Shown here in pieces: positions 40,475 to 49,400 of a DNA stretch of 64,000 nt. The notes beneath the pieces are model-generated. The model was given only the letters and a program-made list of their open reading frames with translations, made no database searches and was not told the origin of the DNA. Source of the stretch: Halomonas sp. (lineage in GTDB: Bacteria > Pseudomonadota > Gammaproteobacteria > Pseudomonadales > Halomonadaceae). The stretch covers positions 1-64,000 of the forward strand of contig NZ_JAFIFK010000088.1 in the NCBI RefSeq assembly GCF_020832045.1, read 5' to 3'. A program made the position numbers and the translations under genes. Every line of letters starts with the position of its first letter. Position 1 is the first letter of the stretch.

Positions 40475-41020
40475 ATGATCGAGATTCAGCAGATTCACCA
40501 CGTCGCCTACCGCTGTCGCGATGCCAAGGAGACCGTTGAGTGGTATCAGGACAAGCTGAACATGGAGTTCCTGGTCGCCATCGCCGAGGACCGCGTGCCA
40601 TCCACCAAGGCCCCGGACCCCTACATGCATCTCTTCCTTGATGCCGGCAACGGCAACATTCTGGCCTTCTTCGAGCTACCCAACTCGCCGGAAATGGGCC
40701 GTGATCCCAACACACCGGAATGGGTCCAGCACATCGCCTTCCGGGTCGCCGACGAAGCGGCGCTGATGGCGGCCAAGGAGCAGCTTGAAAGCAAGGGCAT
40801 AGAAGTCGTCGGTCCTACCGAACACGGCATTATCCGTTCGATCTACTTCTTCGATCCCAACGGCCACCGCCTGGAGCTGACCTATGTGAAGGGCACGCCG
40901 GAGCAGATGAAGCAGCTCAAGGAAGTGGCACCGGCCATGGTCGAGGAGTGGTCGAAGACCAAGCGCGCGCCCAAGCATGCCGCCTGGCTGCATGAAGAGG
41001 AGTTCCAGGCGCCGAACTGA
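40475..41020 (+). CDS. VOC (glyoxalase/extradiol dioxygenase) family protein
   Basis: A 181-residue vicinal-oxygen-chelate protein made of two beta-alpha-beta-beta-beta modules. Likely metal ligands are the His in IQQIHHVAYRCRD, the His in WVQHIAFRVAD, and the Glu in GHRLELTYV; a fourth may lie in the LAFFELPN strand. The family includes glyoxalases, extradiol dioxygenases and isomerases. ATG 40475 was chosen because an in-frame ATG at 40427 lies inside the operator and has no ribosome-binding site. The shared 18-bp operator links it to the aromatic operon at 8985, so it probably acts on a compound from that pathway, but no specific reaction is visible. Confidence 0.82.
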   Translation: MIEIQQIHHVAYRCRDAKETVEWYQDKLNMEFLVAIAEDRVPSTKAPDPYMHLFLDAGNGNILAFFELPNSPEMGRDPNTPEWVQHIAFRVADEAALMAAKEQLESKGIEVVGPTEHGIIRSIYFFDPNGHRLELTYVKGTPEQMKQLKEVAPAMVEEWSKTKRAPKHAAWLHEEEFQAPN

Positions 41021-41046
41021 GCTCTTGGCCCAGCCCGGCGAAGGCT

Positions 41047-41793
41047 TCAGGCTGGGTCAGAAGTTGCGCCCGGGGCCAGGCGTATGCCGCCCTCTTCGAT
41101 GACGATCAGGCGCCGCTTGTAGAGCCGGCCGATGGCCTGCTTGAAGGCGTTCTTGCTGACGCCCAGGCGTGCCTTGATCTCACCGGCATCGCTGCTGTCG
41201 GAGAGCGGCAGATAGCCGCCGCTCTCGCGCAGCGCTCTGAGTACCTGATCGCCCACCACATCGAGACGCGCTGAGCCCGGCGGCAACAGCGAGAGGTCCA
41301 GACGACCATCGTCGCGTAACCGCTTCACGTAGGCCTTGACCCGCTGGCCGCGGCGCAGTGGGCGGGTGACGTCGTCGCGATAGAGCAGACCCCAGAAGCG
41401 ATGATCGACCACAGCCTTGTAACCGAGGTCGGTAGCGTCGGCAATCACCAGCTCTACCTCGTCACCCGGCGCCAGCCCCGTCGCCTCGTCCTGAACGAAG
41501 CGGTCCAGCTTCTGTGAAGCCACCGGCCGACCCTGCTGGTCCTCGTAAATACGCACCAGCACGCGCTTGCCCGGCGTGGGGCGAAAGCGCTGCTCGCCGA
41601 AGGGCAGCAACACATCCCGCTGATGCCCCCAGTCGAGGAAGGCGCCGGTCTCGTTGACCGTGACCACCTCAAGGTAGGCGACCTCGCCGACCTGGGCCTT
41701 GGGCGCACTCGGCCGACGCTCGCGCTGACCGCCAGAGGGATGCCGGGCGGGACTCGGGCGACCCTGGCGACGGTCGTGGGGAGAAGAGGCCAT
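41047..41793 (-). CDS. CvfB-like S1 RNA-binding protein
   Basis: A 248-residue protein resembling CvfB/YitL: two to three S1-type OB folds (about 35-90, 100-145, 145-190) and a C-terminal winged helix (about 200-245; GEIKARLGVSKNAFKQAIGRLYKRRLI). GAFLDWGHQRDVLLPFGEQ is the family N-terminal S1 motif. Gram-positive relatives bind RNA and affect virulence genes. A basic, Ser/Pro/Arg-rich N-terminal extension of about 35 residues is present here. It is last in a minus-strand run yibN-secB-rsmE-cvfB. Confidence 0.85.
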   Translation of the reverse strand: MASSPHDRRQGRPSPARHPSGGQRERRPSAPKAQVGEVAYLEVVTVNETGAFLDWGHQRDVLLPFGEQRFRPTPGKRVLVRIYEDQQGRPVASQKLDRFVQDEATGLAPGDEVELVIADATDLGYKAVVDHRFWGLLYRDDVTRPLRRGQRVKAYVKRLRDDGRLDLSLLPPGSARLDVVGDQVLRALRESGGYLPLSDSSDAGEIKARLGVSKNAFKQAIGRLYKRRLIVIEEGGIRLAPGATSDPA

Positions 41794-41855
41794 GGAAAAC
41801 TCCGCGTCAATTTGCGCTCATTATGGCGCTTGCCAGAGCATGAGCAAGCAAGGGG

Positions 41856-42584
41856 TCACACGTCGCCGAAGCGATACTGCAGCAGCGTCAGGGCCACCAC
41901 CGGGGCGGTCTCAGTGCGCAGGATACGCGGGCCGAGGCTGAGCGGAGCGAAGCCGGCGGCCTTGGCGCTTTCGACTTCGGCGTCGGCGAGCCCACCTTCG
42001 GGGCCGATGAGCAGGGCCGCGGTGGTGGGTGCATCGCTATGCTCGAGCGCGCCGCCGGTCCCGGGATGCAGCACCAGTCGCAGCGCCTCACTGCGCTCGC
42101 CGAGCCATTCGGACAGCGCTCTTGGCGAGAGCACGGTCGGCACCACCGCCCTGCCACACTGCTCGCAGGCGCTGATCGCCACCGCCTGCCAGTGGGCGAG
42201 CTTCTTCGCTTCGCGCTCGCCCTTGAGGCGCACGTCGCCGTGCTCGGTGTAGAGCGGCGTGATGGCGGCGACACCGAGCTCGACGGCCTTCTGGATCGCG
42301 TAGTCCATGCGGTCGCCTTTGGAGATGGCCTGGCCCAGGTGTACCGTCAGCGGCGATTCGCGATGACCCGTTTCGACCGATTCAATGCGAGCCACGACGC
42401 GCTTACGGCCCGCCTCCACCAGGCGTGCCTGGGCTTCGCGACCGGCTCCGTCGAACAACCGCACCGGCGCGCCTTCGCCAAGACGCAGTACTCGGGCCAG
42501 GTGGTGCGCCGGCCCCTCGGGCAGAACGACGTCGCCGCCGACGGTGAAGTCGGCGGCGACGTGAATACGCGGTACGGAAGACAC
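41856..42584 (-). CDS. rsmE: 16S rRNA m3U1498 methyltransferase RsmE
   Basis: A 242-residue SPOUT-class methyltransferase: PUA-like N-terminal domain (HLARVLRLGEGAPVRLFDG) and a knotted C-terminal domain with LLIGPEGGLADAE and LGPRILRTETAPVVAL, the SAM-binding knot. It methylates N3 of U1498 in 16S rRNA. It lies 13 bp from the secB stop on the same strand. Its length matches the E. coli enzyme (243 residues). Confidence 0.95.
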   Translation of the reverse strand: MSSVPRIHVAADFTVGGDVVLPEGPAHHLARVLRLGEGAPVRLFDGAGREAQARLVEAGRKRVVARIESVETGHRESPLTVHLGQAISKGDRMDYAIQKAVELGVAAITPLYTEHGDVRLKGEREAKKLAHWQAVAISACEQCGRAVVPTVLSPRALSEWLGERSEALRLVLHPGTGGALEHSDAPTTAALLIGPEGGLADAEVESAKAAGFAPLSLGPRILRTETAPVVALTLLQYRFGDV

Positions 42585-42597
42585 GGCGCGACCGCCC

Positions 42598-43122
42598 TTA
42601 CTGAGTGGTCTGCTCGCCCTGCTGCTGGGCCTGTTCGGCCTCGCGCTTCTTCTTCTGGGCGAAGATCGCCTCGAAGTTGACCGGCGCCAGCATCAGGGGT
42701 GGGAACCCACCGCGGTTGACCAGGTTGTCGACGCACTCGCGGGCGTAGGGGAACAGCACGTTGGGGCAGAAGGCGCCCAGCGTGTGTTCGAGCTGAGCGC
42801 CCTCGATGCCGCTGATACGGAACAGGCCAGCCTGCTCGATCTCGGCCAAAAAGGAGGTGGTACCCTCCTCACTGTGGCGAACCTGGGCGGTCACCTTGAT
42901 GGTCACTTCGAAGAGGTCTTCGCCGACCTTCTTGCTGGAAGTGTTCAGATCGAGGCTGACCTTGGGCTTGAACGGCTGCTGGAACACCGCCGGAGAGTTC
43001 GGCGCTTCGAAGGAGATGTCCTTGACGTAGATACGCTGAACGGCGAACTGGAGCTGCTGCTTGTTCTGGTCTGCCGCGGCCTGGTTGCCGCCGGCAGCGT
43101 TCTGGCTGTTCTCTTCGGCCAT
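42598..43122 (-). CDS. secB: protein-export chaperone SecB
   Basis: A 174-residue SecB: an acidic/Gln-rich N-terminal tail, then QFAVQRIYVKDISFEAPNSP, the conserved start of the fold, and PNVLFPYARECVDNLVNRGGFPPLMLAPVNFEAIF near the end. It keeps preproteins unfolded and hands them to SecA. The last 20 residues are Lys/Gln-rich, slightly longer than in E. coli. It follows yibN by 32 bp; in E. coli grxC lies between these genes but is absent here. Confidence 0.97.
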   Translation of the reverse strand: MAEENSQNAAGGNQAAADQNKQQLQFAVQRIYVKDISFEAPNSPAVFQQPFKPKVSLDLNTSSKKVGEDLFEVTIKVTAQVRHSEEGTTSFLAEIEQAGLFRISGIEGAQLEHTLGAFCPNVLFPYARECVDNLVNRGGFPPLMLAPVNFEAIFAQKKKREAEQAQQQGEQTTQ

Positions 43123-43154
43123 GAGCTGAATTCCTTATGCGTCTTGTGTATTGG

Positions 43155-43577
43155 CTATTTCTTGACCATCGGCAGGCCGTCGGCCTGCCACTGCATCATG
43201 CCGCCCTTGAGCTTGTAGACCCGGGTGAAGCCGGCCTTGGCCAGCTTGGCCACGGTGACGCCGGACGACTGGCCGCTCTTGCAGACCACGACGATCGGCT
43301 GGTCCTTGGACTTCTCGAGCTCACCCATGCGTTCGTCGATGCGGCTCTGAGGGATATTGCGTGCCCCGGCAATGTGGCCGGCCTTGAAGTCGCCCGCTTC
43401 GCGGGTATCCACGATCACGGCGTCCTCACGGTTGATCAGTTGGGTCGCCTGGGTGGACGTAACACCGCTTGCGGCGCTGTTGCGGACCTCATAGATGATC
43501 CAGGCGGTCAGCACCATGAGGAAGGCGCCCACCAGAAGCGGGTGATTCTGCACGAATTCGAACAGCTGATCGATCAT
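43155..43577 (-). CDS. yibN: membrane-anchored rhodanese YibN
   Basis: A 140-residue protein with one N-terminal membrane helix (about 12-29) and a rhodanese domain with active-site Cys99 in VVVCKSGQSSG. The start ATG at 43577 places the helix at the N-terminus as in E. coli YibN; a longer frame is not family-like. It probably handles sulfane sulfur at the membrane. It precedes secB and diverges from gpmI-envC, the same layout as in E. coli. Confidence 0.9.
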   Translation of the reverse strand: MIDQLFEFVQNHPLLVGAFLMVLTAWIIYEVRNSAASGVTSTQATQLINREDAVIVDTREAGDFKAGHIAGARNIPQSRIDERMGELEKSKDQPIVVVCKSGQSSGVTVAKLAKAGFTRVYKLKGGMMQWQADGLPMVKK

Positions 43578-43901
43578 GGGTCCGGCACACTCTTTTTTCG
43601 GAAATAGCGAGGATATCGGTAGGGTAGGGCACCCGGAAGGCGGGAGTATACACCATGCGGCAACACCCCGCGGCATGCCTCACGGCGACATGTCGGGACC
43701 ATGACGCTCGCCTAGCCGTGCGTTATGATGCCGCAAGCCGACTCAAGTCGCGACCCCCGTCGTCCAGGAGCCTGTCCCGAACGGCCAGAAATCGACGCAG
43801 GAGCCCGCCGCCGCGCCATCGCCAGGAAGCCAGGACGGCGCGGACAGCCTCCCGGACGGACCGACGCCGCGCCCACCATGCCCAAGAGGTCCGCTATCTT
43901 C
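43578..43901. other. divergent yibN/gpmI intergenic region
   Basis: 324 bp without a convincing gene. An open frame runs into gpmI from 43725, but it starts on the -10 element and reads as Arg/Pro-rich noise. Apart from the gpmI promoter it holds a TTTTTT stretch near 43593 close to yibN. The gpmI leader would be about 165 nt; I see no riboswitch in it. Confidence 0.5.
43701..43729 (+). promoter_or_regulatory. candidate gpmI promoter
   Basis: ATGACG (43701-43706) and TATGAT (43724-43729) with a 17-bp spacer. The -10 is strong and the -35 moderate. Transcription would begin near 43736. Confidence 0.5.
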
Positions 43902-45470
43902 ATGACGACTCAGACTGCGCCCCGACCCGTTGCCCTGATCATTCTCGATGGTTACGGCCATAACCCCGACCCCACCGACAATGCCGTTGCGGCGGCACGT
44001 ACACCCAACATCGACCGGCTGTGGCAGGAGCAGCCTCATGCGCTACTGCACACCGACGGCAAGTTCGTGGGCCTGCCCGAAGGGCAGATGGGCAATTCCG
44101 AAGTCGGCCACATGAATTTGGGGGCCGGCCGAGTCGTGTACCAGGAGCTCACGCGCATCTCGAAAGCCATCGAGGATGGCGATCTCGACATCATCCCCGC
44201 CCTGACCGACGCCATCGATGCCGCCGTAGCCAATGGTCGTGCCGTACACCTGCTGGGCCTGCTCTCGCCGGGCGGCGTGCACAGCCACGAGGATCACATC
44301 CTGGCCATGGCCGAGCTGGCCTGCCGCCGCGGTGCCCAGCGCATCTTCGTGCACGGCTTCCTCGACGGCCGCGATACCGCACCACGCAGCGCCCTGGCCT
44401 CACTCGAGCGAACCAATGCCCGGCTTTCCGAGCTGGTGGGCGCCGACAACGGTTTCGTCGCTTCGATCATCGGTCGCTACTTCGCCATGGATCGTGACAA
44501 CCGCTGGGATCGCGTCGAAAAGGCCTACCGACTGCTCACCGAGGGCGTTGGCGAGTTCGAGACGTCAAGCGCCGAGCAGGGTCTACGCGAAGCCTACGAA
44601 CGCGGTGAAAACGATGAATTCGTTTCGGCCACCGCCATCCAGACCGAGCAAGGGCCGGTTACCCTCGCCGACGGCGACGCCGCCATCTTCATGAACTTCC
44701 GTGCCGACCGGGCCCGCGAGCTCACTCGCGCCTTTGTCGAGGACACCTTCAGCGGCTTCGAGCGCCCCGTGCGCCCGGCGCTGGCTGCCGGTAGCCTGGT
44801 CACCCTGACCCAGTATGCCGCCGATATTCCCGCCCCGGCCGCTTTCCCCCCGGCAGACCTGCACAATACGCTGGGCGAGGTGATGGAACAGCGTGGTCTG
44901 ACCCAGCTGCGTATCGCCGAAACCGAAAAATATGCCCACGTCACCTTCTTCTTCTCCGGTGGGCGCGAGGCCGAGTACGAAGGCGAAACCCGCGTACTGG
45001 TGCCCTCCCCGCAGGACGTCAAGACCTACGACGAGAAGCCCGAGATGAGTGCCGAAGAGGTGACCGACAGGCTGGTCGAGGCGATCGACTCTGGCCATTA
45101 CGATCTGATCGTATGCAACTACGCCAACGGCGACATGGTAGGCCATACCGGTGTCTTCGACGCCGCGGTCAAGGCCATCGAGGCGGTCGATAGGTGCGTC
45201 GGGCGTGTGGTCGAAGCCATCGAGCGCGTCGGCGGCGCTTGCCTGATCACCGCCGATCACGGCAATGCCGAGCAGATGGTCAACCCGGACACCGGCGTGG
45301 CCCAAACCGCCCACACCACCTTTGAGGTGCCGCTGATCTACGTCGGCTCCAACTCGGTCCGCCTGCTCGACGACGGCCGCCTGTGCGACATCGCGCCGAC
45401 ACTGCTGACGATGATGAACCAGCCGATCCCCGAGGAGATGAGCGGCCGCGTGCTGATCGAACCGGCATGA
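43902..45470 (+). CDS. gpmI: 2,3-bisphosphoglycerate-independent phosphoglycerate mutase
   Basis: A 522-residue cofactor-independent mutase that interconverts 3- and 2-phosphoglycerate with two Mn ions. [11 protein letters not shown] gives the first metal Asp, S66 in [14 protein letters not shown] is the phospho-accepting Ser, and [14 protein letters not shown] and [11 protein letters not shown] complete the metal sites. The ATG at 43902 is preferred because homologues begin just before the LILDGYG strand. AAGAGG lies 12 bp upstream, a little far. It is followed by envC, as in E. coli. Confidence 0.96.
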   Translation: MTTQTAPRPVALIILDGYGHNPDPTDNAVAAARTPNIDRLWQEQPHALLHTDGKFVGLPEGQMGNSEVGHMNLGAGRVVYQELTRISKAIEDGDLDIIPALTDAIDAAVANGRAVHLLGLLSPGGVHSHEDHILAMAELACRRGAQRIFVHGFLDGRDTAPRSALASLERTNARLSELVGADNGFVASIIGRYFAMDRDNRWDRVEKAYRLLTEGVGEFETSSAEQGLREAYERGENDEFVSATAIQTEQGPVTLADGDAAIFMNFRADRARELTRAFVEDTFSGFERPVRPALAAGSLVTLTQYAADIPAPAAFPPADLHNTLGEVMEQRGLTQLRIAETEKYAHVTFFFSGGREAEYEGETRVLVPSPQDVKTYDEKPEMSAEEVTDRLVEAIDSGHYDLIVCNYANGDMVGHTGVFDAAVKAIEAVDRCVGRVVEAIERVGGACLITADHGNAEQMVNPDTGVAQTAHTTFEVPLIYVGSNSVRLLDDGRLCDIAPTLLTMMNQPIPEEMSGRVLIEPA

Positions 45471-45492
45471 ACGAGAGCGAGCCCTGCCAGCC

Positions 45493-46644
45493 ATGAGCCG
45501 AGCGCGACAGTGTCTTGCCCTGGGCGCCCTGCTGGCGCCCCTGGCCATATTCTCGGCTGCGGCCATGGCCCAACCCAGCGAGCGGGAAGCGCGTGAGCGT
45601 ATCGATGCCATCGGCAGCGAGATCCAGGCGGTCAACCGGCGTCTCGGCGAGACGCGCGAGGCCCAGGACGAGGCCACCCGCGAGCTGCGCCAGGTGGAAA
45701 CCTCACTGGCCGAGACCCATGGCCGGTTGGACTCCATTCAGGCCGAGCGTCGGCGCCTCGACGCCGAGGTCGCTGCGCTCGAATCCGCCCGTGACGAGCT
45801 GAACGTCGAGCGGGCCGAGCAGGTCGAGATGCTCAATGCCCAGCTCGACGCACTCTATCGCCTGGGCCTGACCCCGCAGCTAAAACTGCTGCTCAATCAG
45901 GACGACCCGGCCCGGCTCGACCGCCTGCAGACCTATCTCAACCACCTGGCCCGGGCACGCAACGAGCGGCTCGACGAGATCGCTCGGCTGGATGCCGAAC
46001 TGGCAGAGAACCGCCGTGAGCGCCAGGCTCGTGGCGAGCAGCTCGATTCCCTGGCCGACGAGCTCGCCACACGCAGCAGCGAATTGGCCGAGCGTGTGGC
46101 CGACCGTGAACGCCTGGTGGCTGAGCTGAGCGGTCGCTACAGCGATGAGCAGTCACGCCTGGCGAGCCTCAATCGCGACCGCAGCGAGGCCGAGCGGGTA
46201 CTCGAACGGGTGCGCGAAGAGCTCGCCCGGTTGCAGCGCCCCCCTCCTTCCACCGCCATCGAACGCACCCGGGGCGATCTGCCTTGGCCGGTTCAGGGCA
46301 ACGTCACCTCGAGCTATCGGCGAGGCGACGGCGTGCACTACAACGGAATCCTGATCGAAGCCCGGGAAGGCACGACGGTCAATGCCGTGCACGCCGGCAG
46401 GGTGGTCTTCGCCGATTGGATGCGCGGCTTCGGCAATCTGCTGATCATCGATCATGGCGACAATGTCATGACCCTCTATGCCCATCTACAGCGCTTCAAC
46501 GCCGAAGTGGGCCAAGCCATTTCGCGTGGCGACTCGCTCGGCACGGTGGGCAACAGCGGCGGCCATACGTCGCCGGCGCTCTACTTCGAAGTCCGCCGCA
46601 ACGGTGACCCCATCGATCCACAGGCCTGGATCGCACGAAGATGA
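45493..46644 (+). CDS. envC: murein hydrolase activator EnvC
   Basis: A 383-residue periplasmic protein: signal peptide (1-27), a long coiled coil (about 30-245, rich in Glu/Arg/Leu heptads) and a C-terminal LytM domain (about 265-383). The LytM metal site is degenerate: the HxGxD start is HYNGIL and the HLHFE end is ALYFE, as expected for EnvC, which activates amidases AmiA/AmiB at the septum rather than cutting murein itself. It lies 22 bp after gpmI. The stop overlaps an alternative ATG of the protease gene. Confidence 0.93.
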   Translation: MSRARQCLALGALLAPLAIFSAAAMAQPSEREARERIDAIGSEIQAVNRRLGETREAQDEATRELRQVETSLAETHGRLDSIQAERRRLDAEVAALESARDELNVERAEQVEMLNAQLDALYRLGLTPQLKLLLNQDDPARLDRLQTYLNHLARARNERLDEIARLDAELAENRRERQARGEQLDSLADELATRSSELAERVADRERLVAELSGRYSDEQSRLASLNRDRSEAERVLERVREELARLQRPPPSTAIERTRGDLPWPVQGNVTSSYRRGDGVHYNGILIEAREGTTVNAVHAGRVVFADWMRGFGNLLIIDHGDNVMTLYAHLQRFNAEVGQAISRGDSLGTVGNSGGHTSPALYFEVRRNGDPIDPQAWIARR

Positions 46645-46715
46645 CGCGATGTGTTTCACAAGGCCTGAACCACGGGCTATGCTGGACAGCCTCGCCTCGT
46701 AACAGCGGAGTTCGC

Positions 46716-48023
46716 ATGCCTTCAAGTCCCGTCCGCCGACCGCCCGCCCGCAGCCGAAAGATGAGCGCGCTAGTGCCGATGGTGCTGCTGATGCTGACGC
46801 TCGCCGTCCCACCGGCTCTGGCCCAGTCTTCGCCCAGCGAGGATGAACTCCCGCTGGAAGACATCCAGACCTTCGCCGAGGTCTTCGAGCGCATCAAGCG
46901 AGCCTACGTGGATGAAGTCGACGACAGCACACTGCTGCGTAACGCCATGCGCGGCATGCTCAGCGAACTCGATCCGCACTCCGCCTATCTCGACCGGCGA
47001 GAATTCCAGAGCCTGCGCGAATCCACCGAGGGCGAATTCGGCGGTATCGGCATCGAAGTCGGTCTCGAAGAGGGGCGTCTTACGATCATCACGCCGATCG
47101 ACGACACCCCCGCCTCACGCGCCGGTCTGCAGGCTCGCGATGTGATTCTGGAAATCGACGGCAATCCTACCGAGCGCCTCTCGCTGCAGGAGTCCGTGAC
47201 TCTGATGCGCGGCGAGCCGGGCAGCCAGATCGAGCTGACCATCTTGCGCAGCGGCCAGGAAGCGCCGCTGGACGTGACCCTTAACCGCGAGATCATCCGC
47301 ACCGAGAGCGTGCGCAGCGAGATGTTGGAGCCGGGCTACGGCTACCTGAGGGTCAGCCAGTTCCAGAGCCGCAGCGGCGATCAGGTCAACAATGCGATTC
47401 GTCGCATGGAGCGCGACGGTGCCCTGCAGGGTCTGGTACTCGACCTGCGCAACAACCCGGGCGGCGTTCTCCAGGCTGCCGTCGCCGTGGCCGATGCTTT
47501 CCTCGAAGGCGGCCTGGTGGTCTATACCGAAGGCCGCCTGCCGGATACCCAGATGCGCTTCTCTGCTAGCCGCGAGACGGCAGCCCCCGACGTTCCTTTG
47601 GTGGTACTGATCAACGGCGGCAGCGCTTCCGCTGCGGAGATCGTCGCCGGCGCCCTGCAGGATCAGCGCCGCGGGGTGATCATGGGTACCGAAAGCTTCG
47701 GCAAGGGCTCGGTACAGCAGGTCATGCCGCTGGGCAACGGCGAGGGGCTGAAGCTGACCACGGCGCTTTACTACACGCCCAACGGCCGCTCGATCCAGGC
47801 TCTTGGCATCGAACCCGACGTCAGAGTGGTGCGCGGTCGGCTCGAAGTCACCGAGAGCAGCCGCCAACTGCGTGAGGCCGACCTGGAGGGACACCTGCGT
47901 TCCCGCAGCGAACCGCGGGCCGGCAGTGAAGAGATGACTGAACGACTGCGGGAGGACTACCAGCTCGCCGAGGCGCTAAACCTGTTGAAGGCACTCAACG
48001 TGCTGGAGCGTCGAGAACGCTGA
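46716..48023 (+). CDS. S41 family C-terminal processing peptidase
   Basis: A 435-residue periplasmic protease: an Arg-rich start and hydrophobic segment (about 16-37) as export signal, a PDZ domain (about 100-185; FGGIGIEVGLEEGRLTI) and an S41 catalytic domain with Ser305 (GGSASAAEI) and Lys330 (ESFGKGSVQQ) as the dyad. It is the CtpA type, shorter than E. coli Prc. Start chosen at 46716 after GCGGAG; an in-frame ATG at 46641 overlaps envC by four bases and would add 25 residues. Being downstream of envC suggests a role in cell-wall hydrolase control. Confidence 0.92.
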   Translation: MPSSPVRRPPARSRKMSALVPMVLLMLTLAVPPALAQSSPSEDELPLEDIQTFAEVFERIKRAYVDEVDDSTLLRNAMRGMLSELDPHSAYLDRREFQSLRESTEGEFGGIGIEVGLEEGRLTIITPIDDTPASRAGLQARDVILEIDGNPTERLSLQESVTLMRGEPGSQIELTILRSGQEAPLDVTLNREIIRTESVRSEMLEPGYGYLRVSQFQSRSGDQVNNAIRRMERDGALQGLVLDLRNNPGGVLQAAVAVADAFLEGGLVVYTEGRLPDTQMRFSASRETAAPDVPLVVLINGGSASAAEIVAGALQDQRRGVIMGTESFGKGSVQQVMPLGNGEGLKLTTALYYTPNGRSIQALGIEPDVRVVRGRLEVTESSRQLREADLEGHLRSRSEPRAGSEEMTERLREDYQLAEALNLLKALNVLERRER

Positions 48024-48076
48024 AACCCTAGCGAGCGACGTTGCTCGCACCGCCCCGGGCGCCCCGGGGCGGTGGC

Positions 48077-49324
48077 TCAGCGACAGGAGGCAGGGAGGCG
48101 GCCGCGCTCGCCGATGGCTTGACGCATCAGCAGCCGCTTGACCGGCACCAGCCGGTCGACCCCGGAGAGGCCCAGATTGCGGGTCAGCGTCACCAGCGGA
48201 TGGCGGGTGCCGAACAGCAACCGGAATCCGTCCATCAGTGCCAGCATGGTGCTATTGTCGCCGCGCCGACGCCGCGCAAAGCGCGCCAGCATACGCGGCT
48301 CGCCCAGACCGACCCCGCGACGGCGTGCCGTGACGAGCTCTTCGGCCAGTACGGCGACATCCATCAGGCCTAGATTGACCCCCTGCCCCGCCAGCGGATG
48401 GATGCTGTGAGCCGCATCGCCCACCAGAGCGAAGCCGGACTTAACATAGCTCTCCGCATGCCGCTGTATCAGCGGTACCGACAGCGCTCGGTCGACGACC
48501 TCCACCGCCCCCAGCCGCGACTCGAACGCAGCCTCCAGTTCCCGGGCCAATGCCACGGGTTCGAGCGCCGTCAGTCTTGCGGCTTGCTCGGGAGACGTGG
48601 ACCAGACGATCGAACAGTAGTGCGCGTCCCCGTCCACCGTCAGCGGCAGAAACGCCAGCGGACCGCTATCACGAAACACCTGGCGCGCTACGCCGCCGTG
48701 CTCCCGCTGGGTACGCACCGTGGTCACCACCGCCTCATGGCCCGTATCGTGCGCCTTGACCTCGATCCGGGCCAGGTCGCGCAGTGGCGAACGCGCCCCA
48801 TCGGCGGCTACCACCAGGGGCGCCGTCAGACGACGGCCATCCTCGAGTACCACCACCCGCCCCTCGGTCGTCGATTCGAGCCCTGTCACCCGCATGCCAA
48901 GCTGGATGGATACCGTCGGCAGCTCGGCCAGGCGCCGCTCCAGCGCCGCCAGGATTACATCGTTCTCGACGATATGCCCAAGTAGCGGCACTCCGGCCTG
49001 TTCCGCCGAGAAGTTCACCTCGCCGCTACCATCGCTGTCCCATACCTGCATGAAGCAATAGGGGGTCACCCGACGCGCGGCCATCCACGGCCAGACGCCG
49101 AGCCCCTCCAGCAGGCGCTGTGATACCGGCGTCAAGGCGCTGACACGCATCGCCGGCTGACCTTTACCCACCGACTCGGCCGGTAAAGGCTCGGCGCGTG
49201 CATCGAGCAGGGCCACGGCGATGCCCGCCTGACCCAACAGCGCCGCCAGGGCAGCCCCTACCATGCCGCCGCCAACCACGATGACCTCGAACCGGGTGCC
49301 CGACTGCTGTGCCGTTTCCGTCAT
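48077..49324 (-). CDS. ubiI: 2-octaprenylphenol hydroxylase UbiI-type
   Basis: A 415-residue FAD monooxygenase of the UbiH/UbiI/UbiF family. FEVIVVGGGMVGAALAALL binds FAD, VVAADGARSPLRDLA is the DG motif, and GFALVGDAAHSIHPLAGQGVNLGLMDV the family C-terminal motif. Its place after ubiH in ygfB-pepP-ubiH-ubiI identifies it as UbiI (VisC), which adds the first ring hydroxyl (C5) in aerobic ubiquinone synthesis. The ATG at 49324 puts the FAD motif close to the N-terminus. It is last in the operon. Confidence 0.9.
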   Translation of the reverse strand: MTETAQQSGTRFEVIVVGGGMVGAALAALLGQAGIAVALLDARAEPLPAESVGKGQPAMRVSALTPVSQRLLEGLGVWPWMAARRVTPYCFMQVWDSDGSGEVNFSAEQAGVPLLGHIVENDVILAALERRLAELPTVSIQLGMRVTGLESTTEGRVVVLEDGRRLTAPLVVAADGARSPLRDLARIEVKAHDTGHEAVVTTVRTQREHGGVARQVFRDSGPLAFLPLTVDGDAHYCSIVWSTSPEQAARLTALEPVALARELEAAFESRLGAVEVVDRALSVPLIQRHAESYVKSGFALVGDAAHSIHPLAGQGVNLGLMDVAVLAEELVTARRRGVGLGEPRMLARFARRRRGDNSTMLALMDGFRLLFGTRHPLVTLTRNLGLSGVDRLVPVKRLLMRQAIGERGRLPASCR

Positions 49325-49400
49325 TGCTCGTTCTCTCGTTACTGTCCACCTGGCGTCACTGCCGGCAGAAAGGTTACTGGTCAGCCTCGGGGCTTGGGGC

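Noticed and set aside
43725-43901. 59-residue N-terminal extension of gpmI
   Set aside because: It begins on the -10 element and reads as Arg/Pro-rich sequence unlike any phosphoglycerate mutase.
46312-46644. Degenerate LytM metal site in EnvC as a sign of decay
   Set aside because: EnvC proteins normally lack these residues because they activate amidases and do not cut murein.
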